8,850 nt of DNA from Bacillota bacterium (GCA_023457875.1 JAEXBC010000202.1:1-8850), one strand, 5' to 3'. Positions 1-8,686 are shown, counted from the first letter of the stretch. Program-made: numbers and translations. Notes: a model not told the origin generated them from the sequence alone.

Positions 1-326
1 CCCTTGAGCAAATCAAAAAACAATTAAATAAGCTAGTAGATGTTATCAAAATTACTGAGCTTAAAGAGGAAACTTCTATTTACAGAGAACTGGCTATGAT
101 TAAGATTAAGGCCAACAAGTTAAACCGAGCAGAAATTATAGAAATTGCTAATATCTTTAGGGCACACATTGTAGACGTTGCGAATGAGTCACTTATTATT
201 GAGGCAACTGGGGATCAAGGCAAACTGAGTGCACTTACCAATATGCTTGAACCATATGGCATTATGGAAGTAATCAGAACAGGCCTTACAGCTCTTCAAA
301 GAGGAGAAAAACAACTTAAGAATTAA
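1..326 (+). CDS. ilvN: Acetolactate synthase small (regulatory) subunit, C-terminal part
   Basis: This is the 3' end of a gene that starts before the window. The open frame runs from base 3 with no stop, giving 107 visible residues that end at TAA 324-326. The first ATG in frame (base 96) is internal, because the upstream codons already match the family (LVDVIKI, then a YREL motif just before that Met). The remainder is the C-terminal domain of acetolactate synthase small subunits, with the landmarks IFRAHIVDV, IEATG, and GIMEVIRTG followed by ALQRG near the end. By family knowledge, this subunit binds the large catalytic subunit (IlvB), raises its activity and confers valine feedback inhibition through an N-terminal ACT domain, which lies outside the window. 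It acts in the cytoplasm at the first common step of valine and isoleucine synthesis. The 64-nt gap to ilvC and the shared direction fit one operon. Identity is very likely; ilvH is an equivalent name. Confidence 0.93.
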   Translation, partial: LEQIKKQLNKLVDVIKITELKEETSIYRELAMIKIKANKLNRAEIIEIANIFRAHIVDVANESLIIEATGDQGKLSALTNMLEPYGIMEVIRTGLTALQRGEKQLKN

Positions 327-329
327 ACT

Positions 330-343
330 GTCACATAAGTGAC
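330..343. repeat. Small inverted repeat in the ilvN-ilvC gap
   Basis: GTCAC (330-334), a 4-base spacer ATAA, then GTGAC (339-343) form a perfect 5-bp inverted repeat 4 nt after the ilvN stop. No T-run follows, so it is not a standard intrinsic terminator. It could be a small mRNA hairpin or a short operator, or it could be chance in an AT-rich spacer. No promoter with good -35 and -10 boxes is visible in this gap. Confidence 0.3.
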
Positions 344-351
344 TGATTTAA

Positions 352-1389
<1,038 letters not shown>

Positions 1390-1418
1390 TACAAATAATA
1401 ACAAAGAGGGGGATTGAC

Positions 1419-2951
1419 ATGACAAACTTTGTTAAGATTTTTGATACCACCCTTAGAGACGGTGAACAATCACCTGGTTGTAGTATGAATCTTGCTGAAA
1501 AGCTAGAGGTTGCTCGCCAGTTAGAGAGGCTCGGTGTGGATATTATGGAAGCAGGGTTTGCCATTGCTTCACCTGGTGGCTTTGCTTCAGTTAAGTCTAT
1601 TGCTAGTAACATTAAGAATAGCACAGTGGCAAGTTTGGCGCGTGCCCTTACTAAAGATATTGATGCAGCAGCAGAGGCTCTGAAAGGTGCAAAATATCCT
1701 AGAATTCATACCTTCTTAGCAACCTCCGATATTCATATGCAGTATAAGTTAAAGAAGACCCCCGAGCAGGTTCTTGAAACGGCTGCAGAAATGGTGAAAT
1801 ATGCAAAGCGCTTTTGTGAGGATATTGAGTTTTCAGCTGAGGATGCATCTAGAAGTAATCCTGAATTCTTATATCGCGTATTTGAAGCGGTTATTCAGGC
1901 TGGTGCCACCACCATTAATGTACCTGATACAGTAGGCTATTCTTCACCAGAAGAATTTGCAAAATTGATTCGTGGTATTAAGGAGAATGTACCTTCAATT
2001 GATAAGGCAATTATTTCTGTGCATTGCCATAATGATTTAGGCTTAGCTGTAGCCAATTCATTGGCGGCGATTCGTGCTGGTGCAGGTCAAGTAGAGTGTA
2101 CCATTAATGGTATTGGTGAGCGAGCAGGTAATGCTGCTTTAGAAGAACTGGTAATGAATCTTAAAACACGTAAGGATTTTTATGGTGTTGACTCTCGCAT
2201 TGAGACCAAGGAAATTTATAGAACAAGTAAGCTATTAAGTAGCATTACGGGTGTACGTGTTCAGCCTAATAAAGCCATTGTTGGTGAGAATGCCTTTGCT
2301 CATGAGTCAGGTATTCATCAACATGGTATGCTAGCTAATAAGGAAACCTACGAAATCATGACCCCTGAATCCATTGGCTTATCTGAGAATAAACTGGTTC
2401 TTGGTAAACATTCAGGACGCCATGCTTTTGAGGATAAACTGAAGTCTATGGGCTATGTATTAGATGAACAAGGCCTTACTACTGCCTTTGAGCAGTTCAA
2501 GATCTTAGCTGACAAGAAGAAGGACGTAACAGATAGAGATATTGAAGCTTTGGTTTGCAGTAAGGTGGTTCAAATTCCAGAGTTCTATAAGCTTGAGCGA
2601 TTTGTTATTAACTCAGGTAATACCATTACCACGACGTCCTCTATGCGACTTTTAACAAAGACAGGTCATGTGGTTGAAGAGGTGGTTTCTTCATACGATG
2701 GGCCAATCGATGCCTCTTATAAGGCAATTGACAAATTAGTAGGTAAGAAATTTATCCTTGATGACTTTGTGATTAATTCTGTAACAGGTGGAACAGATGC
2801 ACAAGGCGAGGTTAACGTGAAGATAAGAAACAATGACAGAGTTTATAATGGGCATGGCGTAAGTATGGATATTGTAGAAGCAAGTATTTTGGCTTACATA
2901 TCAGCGATTAACAATATGCTTTGTGATCAAGACGAAAAACGGGAGGTATAA
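1419..2951 (+). CDS. leuA: 2-isopropylmalate synthase
   Basis: LeuA condenses acetyl-CoA with 2-ketoisovalerate to give 2-isopropylmalate, the committed step of leucine synthesis. The 510-residue protein has the full-length bacterial layout. A catalytic TIM barrel spans roughly residues 1-270 and starts with DTTLRDGEQSPG (9-20), where Arg13 and Asp14 are the usual catalytic and metal residues. The metal-binding HCHND follows at 202-206, then GIGERAGNAALEE. A linker region contains AFAHESGIHQHG. A C-terminal LeuA allosteric domain runs from about residue 390 to the end and includes GGTDAQGEV and a GVSMDIVEAS motif. That domain implies leucine feedback inhibition (family knowledge). The start ATG follows a G-rich ribosome site (GAGGGGG, 1406-1412). 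The stop TAA is 3 nt before the cimA GTG, so translation is probably coupled. The HQHG and GERAGN signatures favour LeuA over homocitrate or citramalate synthase. Confidence 0.97.
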   Translation: MTNFVKIFDTTLRDGEQSPGCSMNLAEKLEVARQLERLGVDIMEAGFAIASPGGFASVKSIASNIKNSTVASLARALTKDIDAAAEALKGAKYPRIHTFLATSDIHMQYKLKKTPEQVLETAAEMVKYAKRFCEDIEFSAEDASRSNPEFLYRVFEAVIQAGATTINVPDTVGYSSPEEFAKLIRGIKENVPSIDKAIISVHCHNDLGLAVANSLAAIRAGAGQVECTINGIGERAGNAALEELVMNLKTRKDFYGVDSRIETKEIYRTSKLLSSITGVRVQPNKAIVGENAFAHESGIHQHGMLANKETYEIMTPESIGLSENKLVLGKHSGRHAFEDKLKSMGYVLDEQGLTTAFEQFKILADKKKDVTDRDIEALVCSKVVQIPEFYKLERFVINSGNTITTTSSMRLLTKTGHVVEEVVSSYDGPIDASYKAIDKLVGKKFILDDFVINSVTGGTDAQGEVNVKIRNNDRVYNGHGVSMDIVEASILAYISAINNMLCDQDEKREV

Positions 2952-2957
2952 TGAGTG
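2941..2957 (+). promoter_or_regulatory. Ribosome binding site deciding the GTG start of cimA
   Basis: GGGAGG (2941-2946) lies inside the last codons of leuA. Two starts follow it. An ATG at 2951 overlaps the leuA stop as TAATG but is in the wrong frame and ends after nine codons. A GTG at 2955 lies 8 nt from the site and opens the cimA frame. The encoded N-terminus, ATVAILDSTLRDGSQ, matches the family from the first residues, so GTG is the start. Confidence 0.75.
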
Positions 2958-4547
2958 AATGCTACTGTTGCCATACTTGATTCAACCTTAAGAGATGGTA
3001 GCCAAGCAGAAGGGATCTCCTTTTCCGTATCAGATAAACTCAAAATAGTAAGTACTTTGGATGAGCTAGGTGTCAGCTATATTGAAGCTGGCAATCCTAG
3101 CTCTAATCCAAAAGAACTAGAATTTTTTAAGGAGGTAAAAAAGCTGACTTTAAAAAATTCTAAACTTACAGCTTTTGGAAGTACAAGAAGAAGAGGCGTT
3201 AAGGTAGAATTAGATGCCAACGTTCAATCTCTTCTTGAGGCAGATACCCCTGTTGTGGCTCTATTTGGAAAGACATGGGACTTTCATGTAACAGAAATTA
3301 TTAAGACTAGTTTAGATGAAAACTTACAGATGATAGATGATACGATTCGTTATTTAAAAATGCAAGGAAAAGAAGTTATTTTTGATGCAGAGCATTTCTT
3401 TGATGGTTATAAGGCAAATAAGGAATATGCTTTAGCCGCTATCCTAAGAGCCGCAGAAGCTGGAAGTGATTGCATTGCACTATGTGATACAAACGGCGGT
3501 GCTTTTCCAGATGAGGTTTATGAGATTGTAAAGGATGTGGTGAGTAAAACCCATATCCCTATTGGGATACATACACATGATGACACAGGCCTAGCTGTTG
3601 CCAATAGCATGATGGCTGTTTTGGCAGGAGCAACCCACGTACAAGGTACATTAGTTGGCTTTGGTGAAAGGTGCGGTAATGCAAATTTATCCGCCATTAT
3701 TCCTAACCTACAGATTAAAAGAGGTTATCATTGTATTTCACAGGACAGTCTTAAAAAGCTAACTACTTTTGCAATACGTGTTTCAGAGATTGCTAATACC
3801 ACACTTAAAGATCAGATGCCTTATGTGGGCAAAAGCGCTTTTGCTCATAAAGCGGGGATGCATATTGACGGTGTCACCAAAGCATCTCATTCCTTTGAGC
3901 ATATTCCTCCAGATAGTGTAGGTAATGAAAGACGCTTTTTGATGTCAGAAGTAGCGGGACGTAGTACGATTCTTGAAAAAATCAGAAGGATTTCGCCCGA
4001 GGTTAATAAGGATGATAAAGTAACAAAGCAAATTATCAATCGTATTAAAGAGCTAGAACATAAGGGATATCAGTTTGAAGGAGCAGATGGTACTTTCGAA
4101 CTATTAGTAAGAAAAGCATTAGGAAAATACAAACCCTGCTTCGATTTGGAACAGTTCAAAATCATTGGAGAAGACCCCTCAGAAGCAAAGGGCGAAAGTT
4201 CATCAGCCATCATCAAGGTGAGGGTGGATGGAAAAACAGAGATGACAGCTGCCCAAGGAGAAGGACCAGTTAATGCATTAGACAAGGCTCTTAGAAAAGC
4301 CTTAGAGGTGTTTTATCCTCAGCTTAAGACGGTTCATTTGACAGATTATAAGGTAAGGGTTTTGGACACAAAGTTAGCCACAGCTAGCAAGGTTCGTGTT
4401 TTATTAGAATCAACAGATGGAGAAGATTACTGGAGCACAGTTGGTGTTTCAACAGACATTATTGAAGCCAGCTGGATCGCACTTGTGGACTCTATTGAAT
4501 ATAAGCTCATCAAGGATATTGAAAAGAAGTTTAAAGCCTATTTATAA
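2955..4547 (+). CDS. cimA: (R)-citramalate synthase
   Basis: CimA condenses pyruvate with acetyl-CoA to give (R)-citramalate, opening the threonine-independent route to 2-ketobutyrate and isoleucine. The 530-residue protein is homologous to LeuA but has citramalate-synthase signatures: DSTLRDGSQAEGISFSVSDK at 9-28 (Arg13 and Asp14 catalytic), the region around SNPKELEFF, GSTRRRG, and DAEHFFDGYKAN. The metal-binding HTHDD is at 206-210, followed by GFGERCGNANL and AFAHKAGMHIDGV. A C-terminal allosteric domain occupies about residues 395-525, with AAQGEGPVNALD near 432-443 and GVSTDIIEAS close to the end. Isoleucine feedback control is expected from the family, not shown here. The start is GTG, chosen by ribosome-site spacing and homology. 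The gene lies between leuA and leuCD, whose enzymes can also act on citramalate. The alternative, a second isopropylmalate or homocitrate synthase, is much less likely given the AEGISFS and DAEHFFDG motifs. Confidence 0.94.
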   Translation: MNATVAILDSTLRDGSQAEGISFSVSDKLKIVSTLDELGVSYIEAGNPSSNPKELEFFKEVKKLTLKNSKLTAFGSTRRRGVKVELDANVQSLLEADTPVVALFGKTWDFHVTEIIKTSLDENLQMIDDTIRYLKMQGKEVIFDAEHFFDGYKANKEYALAAILRAAEAGSDCIALCDTNGGAFPDEVYEIVKDVVSKTHIPIGIHTHDDTGLAVANSMMAVLAGATHVQGTLVGFGERCGNANLSAIIPNLQIKRGYHCISQDSLKKLTTFAIRVSEIANTTLKDQMPYVGKSAFAHKAGMHIDGVTKASHSFEHIPPDSVGNERRFLMSEVAGRSTILEKIRRISPEVNKDDKVTKQIINRIKELEHKGYQFEGADGTFELLVRKALGKYKPCFDLEQFKIIGEDPSEAKGESSSAIIKVRVDGKTEMTAAQGEGPVNALDKALRKALEVFYPQLKTVHLTDYKVRVLDTKLATASKVRVLLESTDGEDYWSTVGVSTDIIEASWIALVDSIEYKLIKDIEKKFKAYL

Positions 4548-4564
4548 GAGGAGTGATGGTGTTG
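4548..4564 (+). promoter_or_regulatory. Ribosome binding site with a cluster of alternative starts
   Basis: GAGGAG (4548-4553) starts directly after the cimA stop TAA. It is followed by four consecutive in-frame start codons: GTG 4553 (overlaps the site), ATG 4556, GTG 4559 and TTG 4562. Usual spacing favours the GTG or the TTG. A further in-frame ATG at 4571 is 17 nt away and has only a poorly spaced GAAGGA before it. Confidence 0.45.
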
Positions 4565-4741
4565 AAGGATATGGAGCAGCAAGAAAAACAGCCAAAGAAA
4601 GAAATAGAAAAAGAAGAGAAACCTTTTTATAAAAAGCCATGGTTTTGGGCATTTATCACCCTCATCATCATGAGCATATCAAGGCCTCATGTTACGGTAG
4701 TCTGTGGAAATGGAAACGATAACCGAGGAAGTTGCAAATAA
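4559..4741 (+). CDS. Small unrecognised protein with a short hydrophobic segment, possibly a gene remnant
   Basis: I do not recognise this gene. About 60 residues follow cimA. A strongly charged Lys/Glu-rich N-terminus (KQPKKEIEKEEK) leads into PFYKKPWFW and a hydrophobic run, AFITLIIMSI, then a polar tail with two Cys (VVCGNGNDNRGSC). The charged stretch, KKPWFW and hydrophobic run resemble the N-terminal anchor of many small Firmicute membrane proteins and lipoproteins. Here the hydrophobic part is only about 12 residues, short for a full membrane span, and no domain follows. The start is ambiguous: GAGGAG (4548-4553) is 2 nt from ATG 4556, 5 nt from GTG 4559 and 8 nt from TTG 4562. I chose GTG 4559 on spacing. 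The location in the cimA-leuC gap with its own ribosome site suggests translation. It may be a true small protein or the 5' relic of a longer secreted protein. Confidence 0.45.
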   Translation: MLKDMEQQEKQPKKEIEKEEKPFYKKPWFWAFITLIIMSISRPHVTVVCGNGNDNRGSCK

Positions 4742-4775
4742 AGATAATCATAATTCAATAAGGAGATGATATAAA

Positions 4776-6041
4776 ATGGGAATGACAATGACGCAAAAAA
4801 TATTAGCAGCACATGCTGGACTTAAAGAAGTCGTGGCAGGGCAGTTAATTGAGGCAAAGCTTGATTTAGTACTGGGCAATGACATTACTTCACCAGTAGC
4901 AGTGAATGAATTTAATAAAATTGGCTGCGACTGCGTATTTGATAAAAACAAAATTGCCATTGTACCTGATCACTTTACGCCTAATAAGGATATTAAGGCT
5001 GCAGAGCAATGTAAGTATATTAGAGAATTTGCAAAGGAAAAGGAAATTACGAATTACTTTGAAGTGGGTCAAATGGGTATTGAGCACGCCCTTATCCCTG
5101 AGAAGGGTTTAGTTGTACCTGGTGATGTGGTAATTGGAGCTGACTCCCATACCTGTACATATGGTGCACTAGGTGCTTTCTCCACTGGAATTGGAAGTAC
5201 AGATATGGCAGCAGGTATGGCAACAGGCCTTGCTTGGTTTAAAGTACCTTCAGCCTTAAAGTTTGTGCTTACAGGTAAACCCACCAAGTTTGTAAGTGGT
5301 AAGGATATTATTCTTCACATCATTGGTATGATTGGTGTAGATGGTGCCCTTTATAAATCTATGGAATTTGTGGGAGATGGTGTAGCAAATCTTTCTATGG
5401 ATTCTCGTCTTTGCATGGCAAATATGGCCATTGAAGCTGGTGCTAAAAACGGTATTTTCCCAGTGGATGATCTGACCTTAGAGTTTGTAAAGGAACATAG
5501 TACAAAACCATATACCGTGTATGAAGCAGATGAAGATGCAATTTATGATGCGGTTTACGAAATTGATTTATCTAAGGTTCGCCCAACTGTTTCTTTCCCA
5601 CATCTACCTGAAAACACAAAAACAGTAGATGAAATTGGGGATAACACCGTTAAAATCGATCAAGTTGTAATTGGTTCTTGTACAAATGGACGTATGGAAG
5701 ACCTTCGTATTGCAAGGGATATTTTAAAGGGCAAGAAGGTAAATTCTGATATTCGTTGTATCGTATTTCCTGGTACACAAAAAATCTATTTACAAGCACT
5801 AGAAGAAGGCATTATTAAAGACCTTGTTGAAGCTGGAGCTGTATTTAGTACTTCAACCTGTGGACCATGTCTTGGTGGACATATGGGTATTTTGGCAGCA
5901 GGTGAGAGAGCTGTTTCTACAACCAATCGTAACTTCGTAGGACGTATGGGTCATGTGGATTCAGAAGTTTACCTTGCAAGTCCAGCAGTAGCTGCAGCAT
6001 CAGCTATTACAGGTTACATTACAAATCCAGAGAATCTTTAA
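4776..6041 (+). CDS. leuC: 3-isopropylmalate dehydratase large subunit (archaeal-type)
   Basis: LeuC, with LeuD, forms the [4Fe-4S] isomerase that converts 2-isopropylmalate to 3-isopropylmalate. In a cluster with cimA it probably also converts citramalate through citraconate to 3-methylmalate (inference). The 421 residues match the shorter archaeal/clostridial family rather than the roughly 466-residue enterobacterial LeuC. Aconitase-fold landmarks are PDHFTPNKD near the start, [20 protein letters not shown] with His125 and Cys127, GSCTNGR with cluster ligand Cys302, and CGPCLGG with ligands Cys362 and Cys365. All three cluster cysteines are present. The start ATG follows AAGGAGATGAT (4760-4770), an almost complete match to the 16S 3' end. 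leuD follows after 14 nt. Homoaconitase is the main alternative for this family, but the leuA/leuB context and lack of lysine genes favour the leucine enzyme. Confidence 0.95.
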   Translation: MGMTMTQKILAAHAGLKEVVAGQLIEAKLDLVLGNDITSPVAVNEFNKIGCDCVFDKNKIAIVPDHFTPNKDIKAAEQCKYIREFAKEKEITNYFEVGQMGIEHALIPEKGLVVPGDVVIGADSHTCTYGALGAFSTGIGSTDMAAGMATGLAWFKVPSALKFVLTGKPTKFVSGKDIILHIIGMIGVDGALYKSMEFVGDGVANLSMDSRLCMANMAIEAGAKNGIFPVDDLTLEFVKEHSTKPYTVYEADEDAIYDAVYEIDLSKVRPTVSFPHLPENTKTVDEIGDNTVKIDQVVIGSCTNGRMEDLRIARDILKGKKVNSDIRCIVFPGTQKIYLQALEEGIIKDLVEAGAVFSTSTCGPCLGGHMGILAAGERAVSTTNRNFVGRMGHVDSEVYLASPAVAAASAITGYITNPENL

Positions 6042-6055
6042 GAGGAGGCAATACT

Positions 6056-6544
6056 ATGAATGCAAAAGGAACCGTATTTCGCTATGGTGATAATGTGGAT
6101 ACAGACGTTATTATTCCAGCACGTTATTTAAATACTTCAAATGGAAAAGAGCTTGCAGCTCACTGTATGGAGGATATTGATGTTAATTTCGTAAAGGAAG
6201 TTAAGGAAGGCGACATTATCGTTGCGGATAAAAACTTTGGCTGTGGCTCATCTCGTGAGCACGCACCACTTGCCATTAAAGAAGCAGGCGTATCTTGCGT
6301 TATTGCGAGAACCTTTGCCCGTATCTTCTATCGTAATGCCATTAATATTGGGCTTCCTATCTTAGAATGTGAAGCAGCTGCTGATGGCATCAGAAAAGGA
6401 GACGAAGTAGAAGTTAACTTTGACACAGGTGTGATTACCAATATCACCAAAGGTGAAAGCTATCAAGCTCAACCCTTCCCAGAATTTATGCAAAATATTA
6501 TTAAACATGGCGGACTTGTTAATAAGATTAAAGCTGAAAAATAA
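6056..6544 (+). CDS. leuD: 3-isopropylmalate dehydratase small subunit
   Basis: LeuD is the swivel-domain partner of LeuC and completes the isomerase active site. The 162-residue length is the short archaeal-type form, against about 200 in E. coli. The motifs seen are [15 protein letters not shown] (11-25), the substrate-recognition loop [17 protein letters not shown] (24-40), and [12 protein letters not shown] (60-71), whose Ser-Ser-Arg-Glu-His segment binds substrate. A conserved [19 protein letters not shown] block follows. The start ATG lies 7 nt after GAGGAGG (6042-6048), and the gene is 14 nt downstream of leuC, consistent with coupled expression of the two subunits. The YLNT loop resembles isopropylmalate isomerases with relaxed specificity. 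Action on citramalate-derived substrate is inferred from neighbouring cimA. No terminator is visible in the 131 nt after its stop. Confidence 0.95.
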   Translation: MNAKGTVFRYGDNVDTDVIIPARYLNTSNGKELAAHCMEDIDVNFVKEVKEGDIIVADKNFGCGSSREHAPLAIKEAGVSCVIARTFARIFYRNAINIGLPILECEAAADGIRKGDEVEVNFDTGVITNITKGESYQAQPFPEFMQNIIKHGGLVNKIKAEK

Positions 6545-6675
6545 ATAGAGCATATGACATTGCCATTACATCTTCTGTTTCCTACGCGAACACATTAAGG
6601 GGAAAAACTAAATAAAAAGAAAAGATGAGTAGGATGATTAATAGAGTTAATTCATTAAAAATGGGGGAATAGGCA

Positions 6676-7470
6676 ATGAGTTCAGGGATAAAAAGTTATG
6701 ATTCATTTATGCTAAATTTTACGGGGATGGTATATTTTATTGTAGTATTGGTGGGTATAGTAGTTGCTATATACTTTCTTTTAAAAAGATGCGATAGGAA
6801 TTATGAGGATTTTGAAGTCTATACTGATGAAACAGCTATGACTTATATTCCACCTCATAAACTTCTTATTAAGCTTCTTATCCATCCCAAAGAACTTATA
6901 AAGACGGGACAGATTACGAAATATGATGAAGGTAGTCTTGAAGTTTGGTTTTATGCTAGTTCAATACTCATAGGACTTATTGCTATTGGATTAGTGAACG
7001 GCGTGCCAGCAATACTAAAAGGCATCATCAGTATACCTCTTTCAATTGCCATTGGAAGGTGGTTTTATGTAGGTCTTTATACCATTGGTTTTAGGTATAT
7101 AGCTAGGGTAAAATTATCCTATCAAGAGGGCAAAAGTGTCTTCGGGCCTATTTATTGGTTGCAGTATATAATTAGTATTGTCTTGTCATATATACAAAGT
7201 TTATTGCCTCCACAATGGGGAGCTATATCTATAGGATCTCCTATTCCTATGGGATATTCGCTTTCAATAAATATTTTTGCGATTGCAATGGTTATTTGGT
7301 TTAGTATAATAAGCTTTTTGTTACTAAAGTATCGCTATCATTTAACAGGGAAACAGAGCGTAACAAAGATTATACTCATTTATTTAAGCTCTTTTGGAAT
7401 AACATTTATTTTGTTTATGGGGTTAATATTACTTACGCTATTGCTTTCAGCTTTACCAAGAGGCATTTAA
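6676..7470 (+). CDS. Multi-spanning membrane protein of unknown function
   Basis: I do not recognise this 264-residue protein with confidence. Hydrophobic segments lie at about 17-36, 92-110, 113-139 (possibly one or two short spans), 159-177, 196-217 and 229-260, so five or six membrane spans are likely. Between the first two is a polar loop with acidic residues (DRNYEDFEVYTDE) and IHPKELIKTGQ. There is no cleavable signal peptide, no transporter signature and no conserved catalytic motif that I can name. The order of spans, with a proline-led start (HPKELIK) and a late polar GKQSVTK before the last span, recalls Yip1-like integral membrane proteins, but weakly. The gene splits leuCD from leuB, with unusually long gaps on both sides (131 and 106 nt). 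It has about 19 ATA isoleucine codons against two in leuB, which suggests a different origin or low expression. The ribosome site is G-rich (GGGGGA, 6663-6668). Confidence 0.75.
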   Translation: MSSGIKSYDSFMLNFTGMVYFIVVLVGIVVAIYFLLKRCDRNYEDFEVYTDETAMTYIPPHKLLIKLLIHPKELIKTGQITKYDEGSLEVWFYASSILIGLIAIGLVNGVPAILKGIISIPLSIAIGRWFYVGLYTIGFRYIARVKLSYQEGKSVFGPIYWLQYIISIVLSYIQSLLPPQWGAISIGSPIPMGYSLSINIFAIAMVIWFSIISFLLLKYRYHLTGKQSVTKIILIYLSSFGITFILFMGLILLTLLLSALPRGI

Positions 7471-7514
7471 GTATTGTTAGGAATAAAGTTTATAGTCGTA
7501 TGATTTTAGCCATG

Positions 7515-7523
7515 TGTTATAAA
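7515..7523 (+). promoter_or_regulatory. Possible extended -10 element upstream of leuB
   Basis: TGTTATAAA fits the TGnTATAAT extended -10 pattern with one mismatch and lies about 54 nt before the leuB start. No good TTGACA-like box is found 16-18 nt upstream, so this is only a candidate for an internal promoter that would let leuB and ilvE be expressed independently of the upstream genes. Confidence 0.2.
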
Positions 7524-7576
7524 AGATGAAGAAGCATTGAGTGATAGTTAAAAAATAGATACAAGGAGGAAATGAA

Positions 7577-8659
7577 ATGGAATATAAAATAGTCACTCTT
7601 CCAGGCGATGGAATTGGTCCAGATATCGTCAAGGAAGCAGTTAAAGTATTAGATCGGGTAGGAGAAGTCTATGGACATCGCTTCAACTACGATGAGCAAA
7701 TGATGGGTGGAGTAGCCATTGATAATAAGGGTAATTCTCTTCCACAAGAAACCATTGATGCCGCCCTTAGTGCGGATGCAGTTTTACTTGGCGCTGTAGG
7801 TGGTCCTAAATGGGATAACTTGCCTAATGGCGATCGTCCAGAAAAGGGACTTTTAGGGATTAGAGGTGCATTAAAATTATTTGCTAATCTACGTCCTGCT
7901 GTGCTTTACCCACAGCTTAAACATGCTAGCCCACTTAAAGAAGAAATTATTGGAGACAGCTTAGATATTTTAATTGTACGTGAGCTCACAAGTGGTATCT
8001 ATTTTGGTGAAAAGAACAAGGTGGTATGTGAAGAGGATGATTCAAAAACCTTTGCTTCCGACCTTGAAAAATATACAGTAGGTGAGATTGAACGCATCAC
8101 TCGCGTTGGTTTTGAAGCGGCTATGAAGCGCAGTAAAAAAGTATGTGTAGTGGATAAAGCAAATGTACTAGAGTCTTCTAGACTATGGAGAGTGGTAGTT
8201 GCTAGAGTGGCTAAGGATTATCCAGAGGTTTCTTACTCTCATATGTATGTGGATAATGCAGCCATGCAATTAGTAGTCAATCCAAAGCAATTTGATGTTA
8301 TTGTAACCTCTAATATTTTTGGAGATATTTTATCTGATGAAGCAAGTATTATTACAGGCTCTATTGGTATGTTAGCTTCTGCTTCTCTAGGAGAAGGCAC
8401 ACTTGGTCTTTATGAGCCAAGTCATGGTAGTGCACCAGATATAGCTGGACAAAACAAAGCCAATCCTATTGCAACCATCCTTTCAGCAGCAATGATGCTT
8501 CGTTATTCATTTAATCTTGAAAAAGAAGCTGTTGCCATTGAAAATGCAGTGCTACGTGTACTGGATAAAGGTTACCGTACAGGGGATATTATGAGTGAAG
8601 GAACCACTTTGGTAGGAACTAAAGAAATGGGAGATTTAATTACTGAGGCAATTCAATAA
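7577..8659 (+). CDS. leuB: 3-isopropylmalate dehydrogenase
   Basis: LeuB oxidises and decarboxylates 3-isopropylmalate to 2-ketoisocaproate with NAD+ and Mg2+. In the citramalate route it should likewise turn 3-methylmalate into 2-ketobutyrate (inference from cimA). The 360-residue length is typical. The N-terminus is [18 protein letters not shown] (8-25). Substrate arginines sit at Arg96, Arg106 and Arg135, the last in [12 protein letters not shown] with catalytic Tyr142. Lys194 lies in VVDKANVL. The metal aspartates are Asp226 (YVDNAAMQ), Asp250 and Asp254 ([10 protein letters not shown]). The C-terminal [18 protein letters not shown] motif is the NAD-binding signature of this family. All key residues are present. 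The start ATG is 7 nt after AAGGAGG (7563-7569); an overlapping ATG at 7572 is out of frame. Isocitrate or tartrate dehydrogenase is excluded by the [10 protein letters not shown] motif and the context. Confidence 0.97.
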   Translation: MEYKIVTLPGDGIGPDIVKEAVKVLDRVGEVYGHRFNYDEQMMGGVAIDNKGNSLPQETIDAALSADAVLLGAVGGPKWDNLPNGDRPEKGLLGIRGALKLFANLRPAVLYPQLKHASPLKEEIIGDSLDILIVRELTSGIYFGEKNKVVCEEDDSKTFASDLEKYTVGEIERITRVGFEAAMKRSKKVCVVDKANVLESSRLWRVVVARVAKDYPEVSYSHMYVDNAAMQLVVNPKQFDVIVTSNIFGDILSDEASIITGSIGMLASASLGEGTLGLYEPSHGSAPDIAGQNKANPIATILSAAMMLRYSFNLEKEAVAIENAVLRVLDKGYRTGDIMSEGTTLVGTKEMGDLITEAIQ

Positions 8660-8666
8660 AAAACAC

Positions 8667-8686
8667 AAAGGAGAGCGATTGTTGTG
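8667..8686 (+). promoter_or_regulatory. Ribosome binding site setting the GTG start of ilvE
   Basis: AAAGGAG (8667-8673) is followed by a 10-nt spacer and GTG at 8684. The frame opened there gives the expected aminotransferase N-terminus within the first few residues. A TTG at 8682 is out of frame and is followed at once by TGA. Confidence 0.65.

Noticed and set aside
4417..4632. A 71-codon + strand frame across the end of cimA and the small ORF
   Set aside because: It starts inside conserved cimA sequence in another frame, and its product has no recognisable composition or motif.
4748..5287. Open frames on both strands in other frames over the 5' part of leuC
   Set aside because: They coincide with a region of leuC carrying conserved aconitase motifs; none has a credible ribosome site or domain.
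6553..6597. A 14-codon ATG frame after leuD
   Set aside because: No ribosome binding site, no resemblance to a leader peptide (no run of Leu, Ile or Val control codons followed by a hairpin); likely chance.
6637..6651. ATTAA-TAGAG-TTAAT inverted repeat upstream of the membrane-protein gene
   Set aside because: Only A/T pairs in a five-base stem, expected by chance in such AT-rich sequence, with no T-run for termination.
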